DNA of 20,696 nt from Streptomyces violaceoruber (lineage in GTDB: Bacteria; Actinomycetota; Actinomycetes; Streptomycetales; Streptomycetaceae), in NCBI GenBank assembly GCA_000720805.1, contig JODI01000116.1, forward strand, positions 1 through 20,696, in the 5' to 3' direction. The position numbers and the translations under genes are program-made. A model generated the notes under the pieces. It did not search any database. It was given only the letters and a program-made list of their open reading frames with translations, and was not told the origin of the DNA. Shown piece by piece: positions 1 through 7,980 of this stretch (position 1 is its first letter; each line of letters begins with the position of its first letter).

Positions 1-99
1 CAGTGGCTGCACACCTACAATCACCACCGCGGACACACCGCGCTGAAGGGCCAGCCACCCGCCAGCCGCGTTCCGAACCTCTCAGGGCAATACACCTAG
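1..99 (+). CDS. IS481-family transposase, C-terminal end (cut by window edge)
   Basis: Frame 1 reads 32 codons to a TAG at 97-99. It contains the peptide YNHHRGHTALKGQPPASR followed by VPNLSGQYT. This is the typical end of the integrase-type (rve, DDE) catalytic domain of actinobacterial IS481 transposases, where YNxxRPH/YNHHRGH-type motifs follow the catalytic Glu. Only the last part is in the window, so intactness cannot be judged. The terminal inverted repeat expected just after the stop was not identified. Family call is from recognition of the motif; the exact element is unknown. Confidence 0.8.
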   Translation, partial: QWLHTYNHHRGHTALKGQPPASRVPNLSGQYT

Positions 100-730
100 C
101 GGATGCGGGATTCCCCGTTCATGCCCAGCTTTGTTACGTGATCTATTGGTTGACCCGGGCCGCGGGCGGGCAACTGGTCTGGCGGCTGTCTCCGCAACTC
201 CTCGACGACCGAGCACTCGCTGACGACATGGGATTGAACCGCGATGTCGTCGCGAAGTACCGCGGAGTACACCTGAGATCCACACCGTCACAAACGCGCA
301 CCTGACGATGGCGGAACGGGCGGTAGGCAGTCGGTGGTCGATCGTCTGTCCCTCGACGCCGGCACCATGGGTGCCTTGACGACGTCATCGTCGAGGCGCC
401 TGAGACCCGCCTCACCCACGGGCTTCCCTCGCTCCGCGTGCTGCTGGAACGGGTGAGGGGCGGTCAGGACAACGCGAGGATCCAACGCCAGTCCCCCGGA
501 CGGCCCGCTGCCTTGCTGGGAACGCGCGGTCCCTCATTCAGCGTTGAGATGGCTGAGGGCCAGGGCGGGCAGCGCTGCCTCCATCGGCGTTGACCAATAA
601 GGCACCCCGTCACGTCAGCGTCGGCGACGAGCCGACCTCCTGACCTGCTTGCCCCGGAGTTGTTCTGCCGCCCAGGGGGCCGCAGAACAGCGCGGTCAAA
701 GACGAGGGTTCCTGCCGGTCGGGTTCTAGG
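100..730. other. Gene-poor stretch after the IS481 end; no confident gene
   Basis: No reading frame here has both a plausible start and recognisable protein character. One open frame on the + strand at about 120-270 reads like real protein (for example WLTRAAGGQLVWRLSPQLL, then a segment resembling a helix-turn-helix, LADDMGLNRDVVAKYRG). It has no start and soon degenerates, so it may be a fragment of a lost gene. Codons around 385-530 (+) also look weakly protein-like. I could not assign either piece to a family. Confidence 0.45.
661..689 (-). terminator. Stem-loop, possible second terminator behind the ligase gene
   Basis: TGTTCTGC (661-668) pairs perfectly with GCAGAACA (682-689) across a 13-base C/G-rich loop. 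It lies about 75 bases downstream of the ligase stop on the minus strand and has no T-tract. It could be a factor-independent terminator of the kind common in Streptomyces, or a chance hairpin. Confidence 0.3.
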
Positions 731-733
731 GTG

Positions 734-758
734 CCGACCCGCCGTCTGTTCGGGTCGG
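734..758 (-). terminator. Hairpin immediately downstream of the ligase stop
   Basis: CCGACCCG (734-741) and CGGGTCGG (751-758) form a perfect 8-base, nearly all-GC stem with a 9-base loop. The hairpin starts 5 bases after the stop codon (764-766, minus strand). It lacks a clear U-run, as is usual for actinomycete terminators. Confidence 0.55.
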
Positions 759-763
759 ATGGT

Positions 764-1930
764 TCAGAACTGCTGGATCAGGTCATCGACGACGTCAGTC
801 AGATCATTTCGGCGCTGGTAGACCGCACGCTGGCGGTCAGCTCCGTTGCCCTGGGCCTGCAGGCGGCGCCAGCCGGTCTGTACGGCCTCCAGGTCGCCGT
901 GGTGCTCCAGAGCGGGGCGGATGCGCTTCAGAGCGTGTTCGAAGAGCGAGACGGCGGGCGCCAGGCGTCCGGTGCGCAGGTCGATGCCCTGGCCGCTCAA
1001 ACCATCGCGTGCCGCCCGCCAGTACGCGGCACGCAGTGTCTCCGGCCGCGGGCGCATGGGCGGTCGCCCGGCTTCGATGTCGTGCAGAGCGGTGTAGGCC
1101 AGAGCGCGCACCACGGCCACGAGCAGGACGGTGTCTTCGGGAATGGAGGCGGCGTCGGCGGCTCTGATTTCCAGGGTGGGCACGTGGTGGGAGGGTCTGA
1201 TGTCCCAGTAGAGCCCGGAGCGGTCGATGATGGTTTCGGTGTCGATCAGGTGGGTGACGAGATCCTCGAAATGGGCCTGCGACTCGAAGTGGGGCGGAGG
1301 CCCGGCGGCCGGCCAGCGTGCCCAGGACATGGTCCGCCAGCTGGCGTAGCGGGTGTCGCGGCCCTCGTAGAAGGGTGAGTTGGCGGAGAGCGCGATGATG
1401 AGGGGAAGCCAGGTGCGCAGGTGGTTGCTGACGTGCAGGGCTGTTGCGAGGTCGGGCATGGCGATGTGGACGTGGCAGGCGCAGATGCTCTGCTCGTCGT
1501 CCAGGGCCCCGAACATGGCCTGGCTGCGGGCGTAGCGGGGTCCGTCGCTCAGTGAGGGTGGCAGTGGGTGGGACAGCACGGGGGCGCCGCTGGAGATGAC
1601 GGCCAGCCCGTAGCGGGCTGCTGCTCGGGCCAGGGCTGCCCGCATGGTGCGGACTTGTCTGGCGAATGCGGTCAGACAGTGATGGGGGTCGGTACGGACC
1701 TCGACCTGGTAGCGCGTGAGCTCGCGGGTGACGCGGCCGCCGAGTTCTTTTGCTGCGGCTGCCACAACCAGCGCTGATTCTGGTCTGACCGTGCGGGTTG
1801 GCGGGTCGACGAGTAGGTATTCCTCCTCGCATCCCAGCGTCAGCACGTCTTTGCTCGGGGCGGGACTCGGTGCTTCGAGGACTGCGGGCGGGTGACCTTC
1901 AAGCGTCTTCGGCTGCTCGGGTGTCGGCAC
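764..1930 (-). CDS. Carboxylate-amine ligase, YbdK / glutamate-cysteine ligase 2 family
   Basis: Predicted ATP-dependent ligase of the GCS2 family, which joins a carboxylate (classically glutamate) to an amine (classically cysteine). The family signature GCEEEYLLVDP is near residues 33-43. It is followed by conserved stretches typical of the family: a TRYQVEVRT-type strand, ACHVHIAMPD (metal/ATP-site His region), ALSANSPFYEGRDTRYASWR, and the C-terminal LEIRAADA. The frame stays open to 2206, but the first ~90 residues of that longer version are low-complexity and unlike the family. I therefore chose the GTG at 1930 (388 aa, near the usual 360-380). No strong Shine-Dalgarno supports it, so the exact start is uncertain. 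It is divergent from the halogenase with about 210 bases between them. Several Streptomyces members act in secondary metabolism rather than glutathione synthesis; the substrate here is unknown. Confidence 0.85.
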   Translation of the reverse strand: MPTPEQPKTLEGHPPAVLEAPSPAPSKDVLTLGCEEEYLLVDPPTRTVRPESALVVAAAAKELGGRVTRELTRYQVEVRTDPHHCLTAFARQVRTMRAALARAAARYGLAVISSGAPVLSHPLPPSLSDGPRYARSQAMFGALDDEQSICACHVHIAMPDLATALHVSNHLRTWLPLIIALSANSPFYEGRDTRYASWRTMSWARWPAAGPPPHFESQAHFEDLVTHLIDTETIIDRSGLYWDIRPSHHVPTLEIRAADAASIPEDTVLLVAVVRALAYTALHDIEAGRPPMRPRPETLRAAYWRAARDGLSGQGIDLRTGRLAPAVSLFEHALKRIRPALEHHGDLEAVQTGWRRLQAQGNGADRQRAVYQRRNDLTDVVDDLIQQF

Positions 1931-2142
1931 GTGGCCATGCTGGCACAGAGTGTGACATCCCGAGGAGGGCGCGCTGCGGGGATCTGCAGGCCGGGATGCG
2001 ACCGCGATCGGGGCCGCTGTAGCAGCTGTGGTGGGCGTGGCGTGAAGTCGGTCGTTGGGTTGGGAGGCGGTCTGTCCACCGGCCGGAGCGGTGCGTTTCA
2101 CTGGCGGACGGCGTGCTGTCGGGACGGTTCGTGGGAGGTCTG

Positions 2143-3537
2143 ATGTGCGAGGGTCCGGCCGGTGAAACCGAGGTCTTGATAGTGGGCGGTGGGCCGGGCG
2201 GGTCAACGGCCGCGGCCCTACTGGCCCAGCAGGGGGTTCAGGTCACGCTGCTGGAGCGGGCTCGCTTCCCCCGGTATCACATCGGGGAGTCCCTGCTGCC
2301 CTCGCTGCTTCCCCTGCTGGATCTGCTGGGGGCACGGGAGCGCGTCGAGGCGCTCGGGTTCGTACGCAAACGGGGTGCTCTCTACGACTGGGGCGGACAG
2401 CAGTGGTCGCTGTCCTTCGGGGAGTTGGGTGACACCGAGTACAGCTTCCAGGTGGTCCGTTCCGACTTCGACCAGGCGCTCCTGGAACATGCCCGCGCTC
2501 AAGGTGTTCGCGTGTGGGAGGGCGTTGGCGTCCGCGAGATCGAATTCCGGGCTGGCCGGGCGGTGGCGGCCGCCTGGGTGAGCAAGGACGGTACCTGCGG
2601 CAGGACGGTGTTCAGGCAGGTGGTGGACGCTTCCGGCCGGGCGGGCGTACTCGCGGCACGGCATCTGCGTACACGGCGGTTCCACGACGCGTTCCGCAAT
2701 GTCGCCGTCTGGGGCTACTGGCGGGGCGCGAGCGCCCTGGAAGGTGCTCCGCCGGGGGCGATCTGTGTGCTGTCGCTGCCTGACCACGGCTGGCTGTGGG
2801 CCATCCCGCTGCACGACGGAACCCTGAGCGTGGGTCTGGTCACCGACAAGGAATCGTTCGCCGCCAGCCGGGCGTCGGGCGTCGGTGTCGACGCCTTGTA
2901 CAGCGAGAAGATCAAGCAGTCCGAGGCACTAAACCGGATACTGCATGCAGCCGAGCTCGTGACACCCTTGAAGGTGGAAAGCGACTACTCCTACGTCGCC
3001 GAACGGTTCTGTGGACCCGGCTACTTCCTTGCCGGCGACGCGGCATGCTTCCTTGACCCGCTGCTGTCCACGGGCGTGCACTTGGCGATGTACAGCGGCA
3101 TGCTCACCGCTGCCTGTCTCGCCAGCCTGCACCGCCGTGACGTCAGCGAACAGCAGGCCCACGCCTTCTACCAGGGTGCCTACCGGCATGCCTACGAGCG
3201 TCTCCTCGTCCTGGTCGGCGCCTTCTACGACATTCACCAGGGCCGCGACGCACAGTTCCGGCGCGCTCAGGCCCTCAGCCATCGCGACCAGCGCGGCCTG
3301 CGCCTGCACGAGTCGTTCCTCAACATCATCAGCGGCATAGAAGACCTCCACGATGCCCAGGACACCGCCGTCGCCCAGGCCTTCACCAGCCTGCGGCGGC
3401 CGATGCCCGGACACCGCCCCGTGGGCCTGGGCGGGCATGGCGCCACCGCGATGACACCCTGGCCCACCACCCCCGAACGGTCCGTCGCGGGCCTGCGTCT
3501 CACAGTCCATCCGCACCTCGGCCTCTCCCGCCGGTGA
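2143..3537 (+). CDS. Flavin-dependent halogenase (FAD, tryptophan-halogenase-like)
   Basis: Predicted FADH2-dependent halogenase of 464 aa, which would make HOCl/HOBr from halide and O2 and pass it to a catalytic lysine. Visible signatures, numbered from the ATG at 2143: the Rossmann GGGPGGS loop (15-21); PRYHIGESLLP (43-53); a lysine at 76 in VRKRGALYDWGG, the expected position of the catalytic Lys; WLWAIP (217-222), the WxWxIP motif that separates halogenases from monooxygenases; AGDAACFLDP with FxxPxxSxG (303-311), another halogenase-specific motif. The start is chosen because GGGAGG (2133-2138) sits 4 bases before this ATG; an in-frame GTG at 2113 is less well placed. The style resembles halogenases acting on phenolic or carrier-bound natural-product intermediates, but the substrate cannot be read from sequence. 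A reductase supplying FADH2 is not in the window. The last ~40 residues are Pro/Gly-rich and probably disordered. Confidence 0.9.
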   Translation: MCEGPAGETEVLIVGGGPGGSTAAALLAQQGVQVTLLERARFPRYHIGESLLPSLLPLLDLLGARERVEALGFVRKRGALYDWGGQQWSLSFGELGDTEYSFQVVRSDFDQALLEHARAQGVRVWEGVGVREIEFRAGRAVAAAWVSKDGTCGRTVFRQVVDASGRAGVLAARHLRTRRFHDAFRNVAVWGYWRGASALEGAPPGAICVLSLPDHGWLWAIPLHDGTLSVGLVTDKESFAASRASGVGVDALYSEKIKQSEALNRILHAAELVTPLKVESDYSYVAERFCGPGYFLAGDAACFLDPLLSTGVHLAMYSGMLTAACLASLHRRDVSEQQAHAFYQGAYRHAYERLLVLVGAFYDIHQGRDAQFRRAQALSHRDQRGLRLHESFLNIISGIEDLHDAQDTAVAQAFTSLRRPMPGHRPVGLGGHGATAMTPWPTTPERSVAGLRLTVHPHLGLSRR

Positions 3538-3635
3538 GCACCCACGAGAGCGTGTGCTCCATAGGAGCCGTCAGCGGCGCTAAGGGGGCGAGGAGCCCAT
3601 GATCGTGAACTCTTGTGCCGGACAATTGGTATGCA

Positions 3636-3902
3636 CGGGCTCCTCGGCAGGGTTGTGGTCGCTCGGCAAGAGCAGATCACAGCGGTCGGGCTGGTGGCGG
3701 GCCGCCGATACCAGCGAGAACGCACGACCTGCTTGCGACGCGACTTGTCCATGCGACCGAACGACTTCGTCTCGTAGACGAGCAGTTCACTCCCCGCGGT
3801 GTACTCGAACAGGTCCCGGCCGCCGTCCCCGCCGCTGCCGTCGACCGCCCGCGCCCTTGGGCACAGCCGCACCACCAGCATCGTTGCCAACGCCTCGGAC
3901 AC
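3636..3902 (-). pseudogene. PD-(D/E)XK nuclease-like protein, broken remnant
   Basis: Reading leftward from 3902, about 63 residues form a coherent restriction-endonuclease-like fold core. A DGSGGDGGRDLFEY segment supplies the catalytic Asp, and LLVYETKSF supplies the E-x-K, followed by a basic KSRRKQVVRS. At about 3710 the coherent reading moves to another frame (SLVSAARHQPDR, then DLLLPSDHNPAEE) and then fades. There is no intact start or end. Such D...ExK proteins are known from actinomycete accessory and defence loci, but the precise family is not certain. I infer a decayed gene with at least one frameshift. Confidence 0.55.
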
Positions 3903-3904
3903 CT

Positions 3905-4030
3905 ATCGTGGCGCTCGTCCTTGAGCAGACCACCCGTGGTGTGGTCGAGGAGTCGCTGTCGGCGGCGACCAGGTCGTACAGGGACAGGCTGTCGCCCAAA
4001 TCGGCATCGAGTGAAACAACGCGGCCGTGG
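3905..4030 (-). pseudogene. Fragment of an unidentified actinomycete protein
   Basis: Two minus-strand frames join into one protein-like reading: VVSLDADLGDSLSLYDLVAAD, then after a one-base shift near 3950, LLDHTTGGLLKDERH. The acidic, sigma-factor-like phrase "SLDAxLGD...LYDLVA" is familiar from actinomycete plasmid and phage proteins of unknown role. It ends almost where the nuclease-like remnant begins, so both could be parts of one deleted gene. Confidence 0.4.
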
Positions 4031-4246
4031 CGGGTGCGCCGTCGCCCGATCGGCACCTGTTGTCGGTGGAGGGTTCGTGCTTCGGTCCGGAGTGCCCAAG
4101 TGCGGTGGCCGGCAGGTGCCCGTGCGACAGCAGGGGGGCCGCACCAGGTGCCGACATACCTGGCCTCCGGCCCGTCAAGTCTGGTGTGGAGGGAAGGCAG
4201 CACCAGAGATCTTGCTCGGTGCTCACTCAAGCCATGTTCACCATGG

Positions 4247-4952
4247 AGCGACCGAAGCGACCGAAGCCTGACGACGACAGAAGCCCCTGCCGTCTCCACG
4301 CCGGGGGCGGCCCTGGTTGGATATCGCACGCCATGGGCCTCAGAGCCCGGGCTCCGGGGCCTGGCAAGGGGGCCTGTCCCAGAAGAGAGGCCTGCGGGAG
4401 GGCCTCGGTGCTGCCTGGTCCGATTCTGTGTCCAACGTTGAGTCGCTCCAGTCGCTTGGGTCGCTGTCCTCGACCTGGAGAGCGACTGAACTGCCAGCGA
4501 CCGGGTGGTTCTTCGGTCGCTGGGCCGCACGAGCAGTATCCGTGCAGGTCACGAAGCTGCCGCTAAGAATGAAGCGACTGAAGCGACTCATGCTGGCTAT
4601 ATGCCAGCTCTGTAGCTGTGCTCGTGCGTGTGACAAATAGTGTTGTTCGGTCGCTATTCAGGTTCTCCTATCCCTCTGACCTGCATCTTTTCCAGATTAT
4701 TGCAAGGAGCGACTGAAGCCCACTCGGTCGCTGGCCCACTGCTCCGGTCGCTGGCAGGCAAGTTGCCGGTCGCATCATCAACACGGCGTCACCGTTGTTG
4801 CGCATGTACTCCACGACCACACCGGCCTCGTTCGCTAGTGTGTGTCCGTCGTTGGGTCGCTTCGGTCGCTGGAAGGAGATGCAGATGCCTGCTGAGCTGC
4901 AGTTTTCTCCCAGGACTCAACCGCGTACGCCGCACAGACGCGTTCAGTCGCT
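4247..4952. repeat. Iteron-like repeat array, candidate replication origin
   Basis: About 17 copies of a short motif, AGCGACYGA on one strand or RGTCGCT on the other, are spread over 700 bases. Examples are tandem 9-base units at 4247 and 4256; three units at exactly 9-base steps at 4442, 4451 and 4460; single units at 4481, 4496 and 4515; a tandem pair at 4573/4582; units at 4649, 4708, 4726 and 4746; a tandem pair at 4855/4864; and one at 4946. The array contains no convincing gene. It is locally AT-richer (about 4590-4710) and stops exactly where a primase-helicase gene begins. This is the layout of an iteron-type plasmid origin read by a neighbouring Rep/primase. Function is inferred. Confidence 0.7.
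4592..4608. repeat. Perfect palindrome with AT core inside the iteron array
   Basis: GCTGGC (4592-4597), TATAT, GCCAGC (4603-4608) form a 6-base-arm hairpin directly after the 4573/4582 tandem repeat pair and at the start of the AT-richer part of the array. It could be part of an origin (initiator site or unwinding region). Confidence 0.45.
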
Positions 4953-4955
4953 GGG

Positions 4956-6362
4956 ATGCGCGCCCTTGCGCAGGCCTTCGCGAGGCGTGGCTGGCCTGTG
5001 CACCCTCTCGCTCCAGGCCGCAAGACCCCCGCCGCGAACTGCACCAACTGCCGTGAAACAGCAACGCTCCCGTCTCCTGCCCCTGCCTCGGGGAAGGACG
5101 GTGGTGCCACAGCCGACACCGTGCTGTGGGCCGCCGGAGACCTCGCAGAGAACATCGCCGACCGGGACCAGCTCGGCCGCTTCACCATGCAGGCCCTGGA
5201 CAAGCACCGCGCCCGGACCATGTCGACCGCCGGCATGAACGCCATGCTCACCCAGGCCCGGTCCGCGCCCGGCATGGTCCTCAAGGCCGACCGCCTGGAC
5301 GCCGACCCCTACGCCCTGTGCACCCCCGCGGCATCGTCGACCTGCGCACCGGACTCCTCAGGGACCCCGACCCGAACAAGGACTTCCACTCCCGCTCCAC
5401 CACCGTCGGACCCCAGCAGACCCCGGTCCCGCGCTGGCTGCGCTTCTTGACCGACACCTTCGGCGACGACGCCGAAGGCCAGGAAATGATCGACTACCTG
5501 CACCTGCTGCTCGGCTACTCGATCACCGGCGACGTCGGCGCCCAGATCCTGCCCTTCCTGTGGGGGACAGGAAAGAACGGCAAGTCCGTCCTGCTCGACG
5601 TCATGATGAAACTCCTCGGCGACTACGCCGACGCAGCCCCGCCTGGCTTCCTGATGGCCAAACCGTTCGAAGGCCACCCCACCGACCTGGCCGAGCTCCA
5701 CGGCCGGCGCGTGTACGTCTGCTCGGAGATCAAGCCCGGCGACAAGTTCGACGAGGCCCGCGTCAAACTGCTGACCGGCGGCGACCGCATCAAGGCCCGC
5801 CGCATGCGCCAGGACCCCTTCTCCTTCGAACCCACCCACAAACTCTGGCTGCTGGGCAACCACAAACCCGAAGTCGGCACCGGCGGCTTCGCCTTCTGGC
5901 GCCGCATGCGCCTGATCCCCTTCGAACGCGTCGTCCCCGACGACCCGCAAGATCGACAACCTGGCCGACCTCCTCGTCATGGAGGAAGGCCCCGGCATCC
6001 TGGGCTGGCTCATCGACGGCGCCCGCCGCTACCTCAGCGGCGGCCGCGACCTCGCCGGCCCCGAACGCGTCCGCATCGCCACCACCGCGTACGCGGAGAC
6101 CGAGGACCACACCTGCCGCTTCTACGAGGAATGCTGCCGCCTTAGCTCCGACCTGCGCGCCGAACAGACCACGCTCTACGCCGCCTACACCAGCTGGTGC
6201 CAGAATGAAGGCGCGCAGATCATCTCCTCCCGCGCGTTCGCCGCCCGCACCCGCGAACTGGTCGGACTCGCGTCGCCGAAGGAGATGAAGGTGTCCAACC
6301 AGCGCAAGTACTACCCGGGCATCGGACTGCTCACCGACGAGGAAAGGGAAGCCGGCGCATGA
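4956..6362 (+). pseudogene. Bifunctional primase / D5-type SF3 helicase (P4 family), deleted and frameshifted
   Basis: Remnant of a plasmid/phage replication protein. The first ~33 codons (ALAQAFARRGWPVHPLAPGRK) are the start of a prim-pol domain. The reading then jumps in frame, at about 5055-5110, straight into the D5_N/helicase part, so nearly all of the primase catalytic domain is missing. The helicase is recognisable by Walker A GTGKNGKS (about 5564-5587), a Walker-B-like VYVCSEI, motif C KLWLLGNHKP and an arginine-rich FWRRMRLIPF. One base is missing near 5328-5330 and one extra base is present near 5943-5946; the two shifts restore the original frame, which runs to TGA at 6360-6362. 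A good ribosome site (GGAAGGAG, 4871-4878) precedes ATG 4885 in a different frame, hinting at another small indel near 4950. It overlaps the next gene by ATGA. Confidence 0.8.
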
Positions 6363-6762
6363 GTTCCCTGATCGACGCGGACGAGATCAGCCACGAAGCC
6401 GACATCGTCTGGCTCGAAGACATCGACGACCTCGACTACGTCCGCCAGAGCATCGACCGCCTGCCCACCCGCAAGGGCCGCCCCCCCCGTACCGCCGGCC
6501 CGGCCGCATGGTCGGCTACGCCGTCCTCGGCCCCGACGCCAAGGCCTCCCGCGCCTCGGGCACGTTCCGCCGCCGCGTCTTCTGGCTCCAGCCCCACGAC
6601 CGCGACTCGGAGCCCGACGGCCTCTACGCCAAGAGCGCCCCCGCCGAAGCCGTCGACCCCTGCACCCTCCAACCCCGCGTCAAGGGCTACAAGACCGAAC
6701 GCTCCGAAGGCGGCCCGCCCTCCGCAGCCATGCAGGAACTCGGCATACAGCTCCCGCTGTGA
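6359..6762 (+). pseudogene. Small plasmid-type hypothetical protein, frameshifted in a C-run
   Basis: Starts with ATG overlapping the primase stop (ATGA), the classical sign of an operon partner. It reads an acidic N-terminus (MSSLIDADEISHEADIVW and DIDDLDYVRQ). The frame breaks in or beside a run of eight C (6481-6488). The downstream frame continues smoothly (GRMVGYAVLGPDAKASR, then FRRRVFWLQPHD) to a TGA at 6760-6762. Joined, the protein would be about 134 aa. I do not recognise the family. It presumably accompanies the primase-helicase in replication or its control. The break at a homopolymer could also be a sequencing error. Confidence 0.6.
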
Positions 6763-6882
6763 TCCGTGATGTCGCCACTCTCACGGTGCCCATGGCCCGT
6801 AACCGCGTCACTCCGAGCGTTTTCGGAAGGTTCAAACTCCACTCCGCCCTGTTCCCGGCCACATCGGCCAGGGGGAGAGACG

Positions 6883-6895
6883 CCTGAGAAGCCGT
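6883..6895 (+). repeat. Left terminal inverted repeat of the 1.69-kb IS
   Basis: CCTGAGAAGCCGT, an exact 13/13 inverted match to 8561-8573. Confidence 0.75.
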
Positions 6896-6974
6896 ATCTC
6901 TATCGATCATGGGGACGGTTCTGATCGAACTGGATCCCTGGTCGGGTGATCTTGGTCGAGTGGGTGCATGAAAG

Positions 6975-7032
6975 CAGGGCCTCCGGTGCAGCACGAGGGT
7001 TGCGAAGCCAACTCGAGTGCAGGGAGGCCCTG
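6975..7032. repeat. 10-base inverted repeat in the IS leader, before the transposase
   Basis: CAGGGCCTCC (6975-6984) and GGAGGCCCTG (7023-7032) are perfect inverted repeats separated by 38 bases. They lie about 105 bases upstream of the likely transposase start. In the mRNA this would fold into a stem, a plausible device to limit transposase translation from outside promoters; it may instead be a transposase-binding site. Confidence 0.45.
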
Positions 7033-7137
7033 TTGTTCCAGTCTTGCGTGACGCACCCGGTCGCGTCCAACTCCCGCGTGTCGTCGTGTGTTTGTCTCGC
7101 GCATAGGTTCGGGAACGCGGCCGCCAGGCCGGAGCGG

Positions 7138-7980
7138 GTGCGGCGGTATCCGTCGGACATGACGGACGCGCAGTGGGCGGTGGTACGCGAGGCGCTGCCG
7201 GTTCCGGCCTGGCTGGAGGGCCGGGGCGGCCAGCCGGAGGGCTATTGCCACCGCGTGATGCTGGATGCGGTCTTCTACGTCACCGACAACGGGATCAAGT
7301 GGCGCTCCATGCCTGCCGACTTCCTCGCCTGGGACCGCGTGTACGCGTTCTTCCGCAGATGGCGCGCGAACGGCCTGGCCAAGGAGCTGTCCGACCGGCT
7401 GCGCGGGAAAGCCCGCGTCGCCGAGGGCCGCCAGACGGAGCCGACCGCGGCCATTATCGACTCGCAGTCCGTCAAGGGCGCCGCCTCGGTGCCCGCCGTC
7501 TCACGCGGCTACGACGGCGGGAAGAAAAACAACGGGAGGCGCCGGCACGTCATCACGGACAGTCTCGGCCTGCTGCTGATGGTGCTGGTGACGGCCGGGA
7601 ACATCACCGACCGGCAGGCCTCCCGCGGCATGCTGCCCCTGCTGCAAAGGCGGTTCCCGAAGATCACGCTGGTGTGGGCCGACGGCGGCTATGCCGGCCG
7701 CGTGGTCACCTGGGCGAAGGAGAAACTGCAGCTCACCGTACAGATCGTCAAACGCAGCGACGACATGACGGGGTTCGTGGTGCTGCCGAGAAGGTGGGTG
7801 GTGGAGAGAACGTTGGGGTGGCTGATGCGTTCGCGGCGTCTGGTGCGGGACTTCGAGACGCTGCCCTCCTCCAGCGAGGCGTTCATCTACTTCTCGCAGA
7901 CCATGCTCCTCAGCCGCCGTCTTGCCCGCCCGGCGTCCCGGCCGCAGCAGGAACGCTCCTGGTGGGCTGCCGCGGCATAA
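7138..7980 (+). CDS. IS5-family transposase (DDE, DUF4096/DDE_Tnp_1 type)
   Basis: About 280 aa. The N-terminal targeting domain begins RRYPSDMTDAQWAVV, typical of IS5-group proteins, and continues with GIKWRSMPADF. The catalytic triad can be placed in AIIDSQSVK (first Asp), VWADGGYAG (second Asp) and RRWVVERTLGWLMRSRRLVRDFE (Glu with the downstream R/K). The frame is open from a GTG at 6946, but the first ~64 residues of that version do not look like the family. I chose GTG 7138, which gives a normal length. The gene appears intact, so the element may still be active. Its last 71 bases are overlapped by the convergent passenger gene. Confidence 0.85.
   Translation: MRRYPSDMTDAQWAVVREALPVPAWLEGRGGQPEGYCHRVMLDAVFYVTDNGIKWRSMPADFLAWDRVYAFFRRWRANGLAKELSDRLRGKARVAEGRQTEPTAAIIDSQSVKGAASVPAVSRGYDGGKKNNGRRRHVITDSLGLLLMVLVTAGNITDRQASRGMLPLLQRRFPKITLVWADGGYAGRVVTWAKEKLQLTVQIVKRSDDMTGFVVLPRRWVVERTLGWLMRSRRLVRDFETLPSSSEAFIYFSQTMLLSRRLARPASRPQQERSWWAAAA

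Noticed and set aside
731..1378. A 215-codon + strand frame opposite the ligase
   Set aside because: Antisense shadow of the GCS2-family gene; low-complexity Gly/Val-rich translation.
1931..2206. A 90-residue N-terminal extension of the ligase
   Set aside because: Its composition is Pro/Arg/Ala/Thr-rich and unlike the family, and it would overlap the start of the halogenase.
4247..4952. The short repeats as a CRISPR array
   Set aside because: Units are only 7-9 bases, lie in both orientations and have irregular or zero spacers, and there are no cas genes.
5309..6013. A 234-codon minus-strand frame opposite the primase-helicase
   Set aside because: Mirror-image reading of a real gene: Val/Gly/Ala-rich with no motifs, whereas the + strand shows Walker A and other SF3 helicase motifs.
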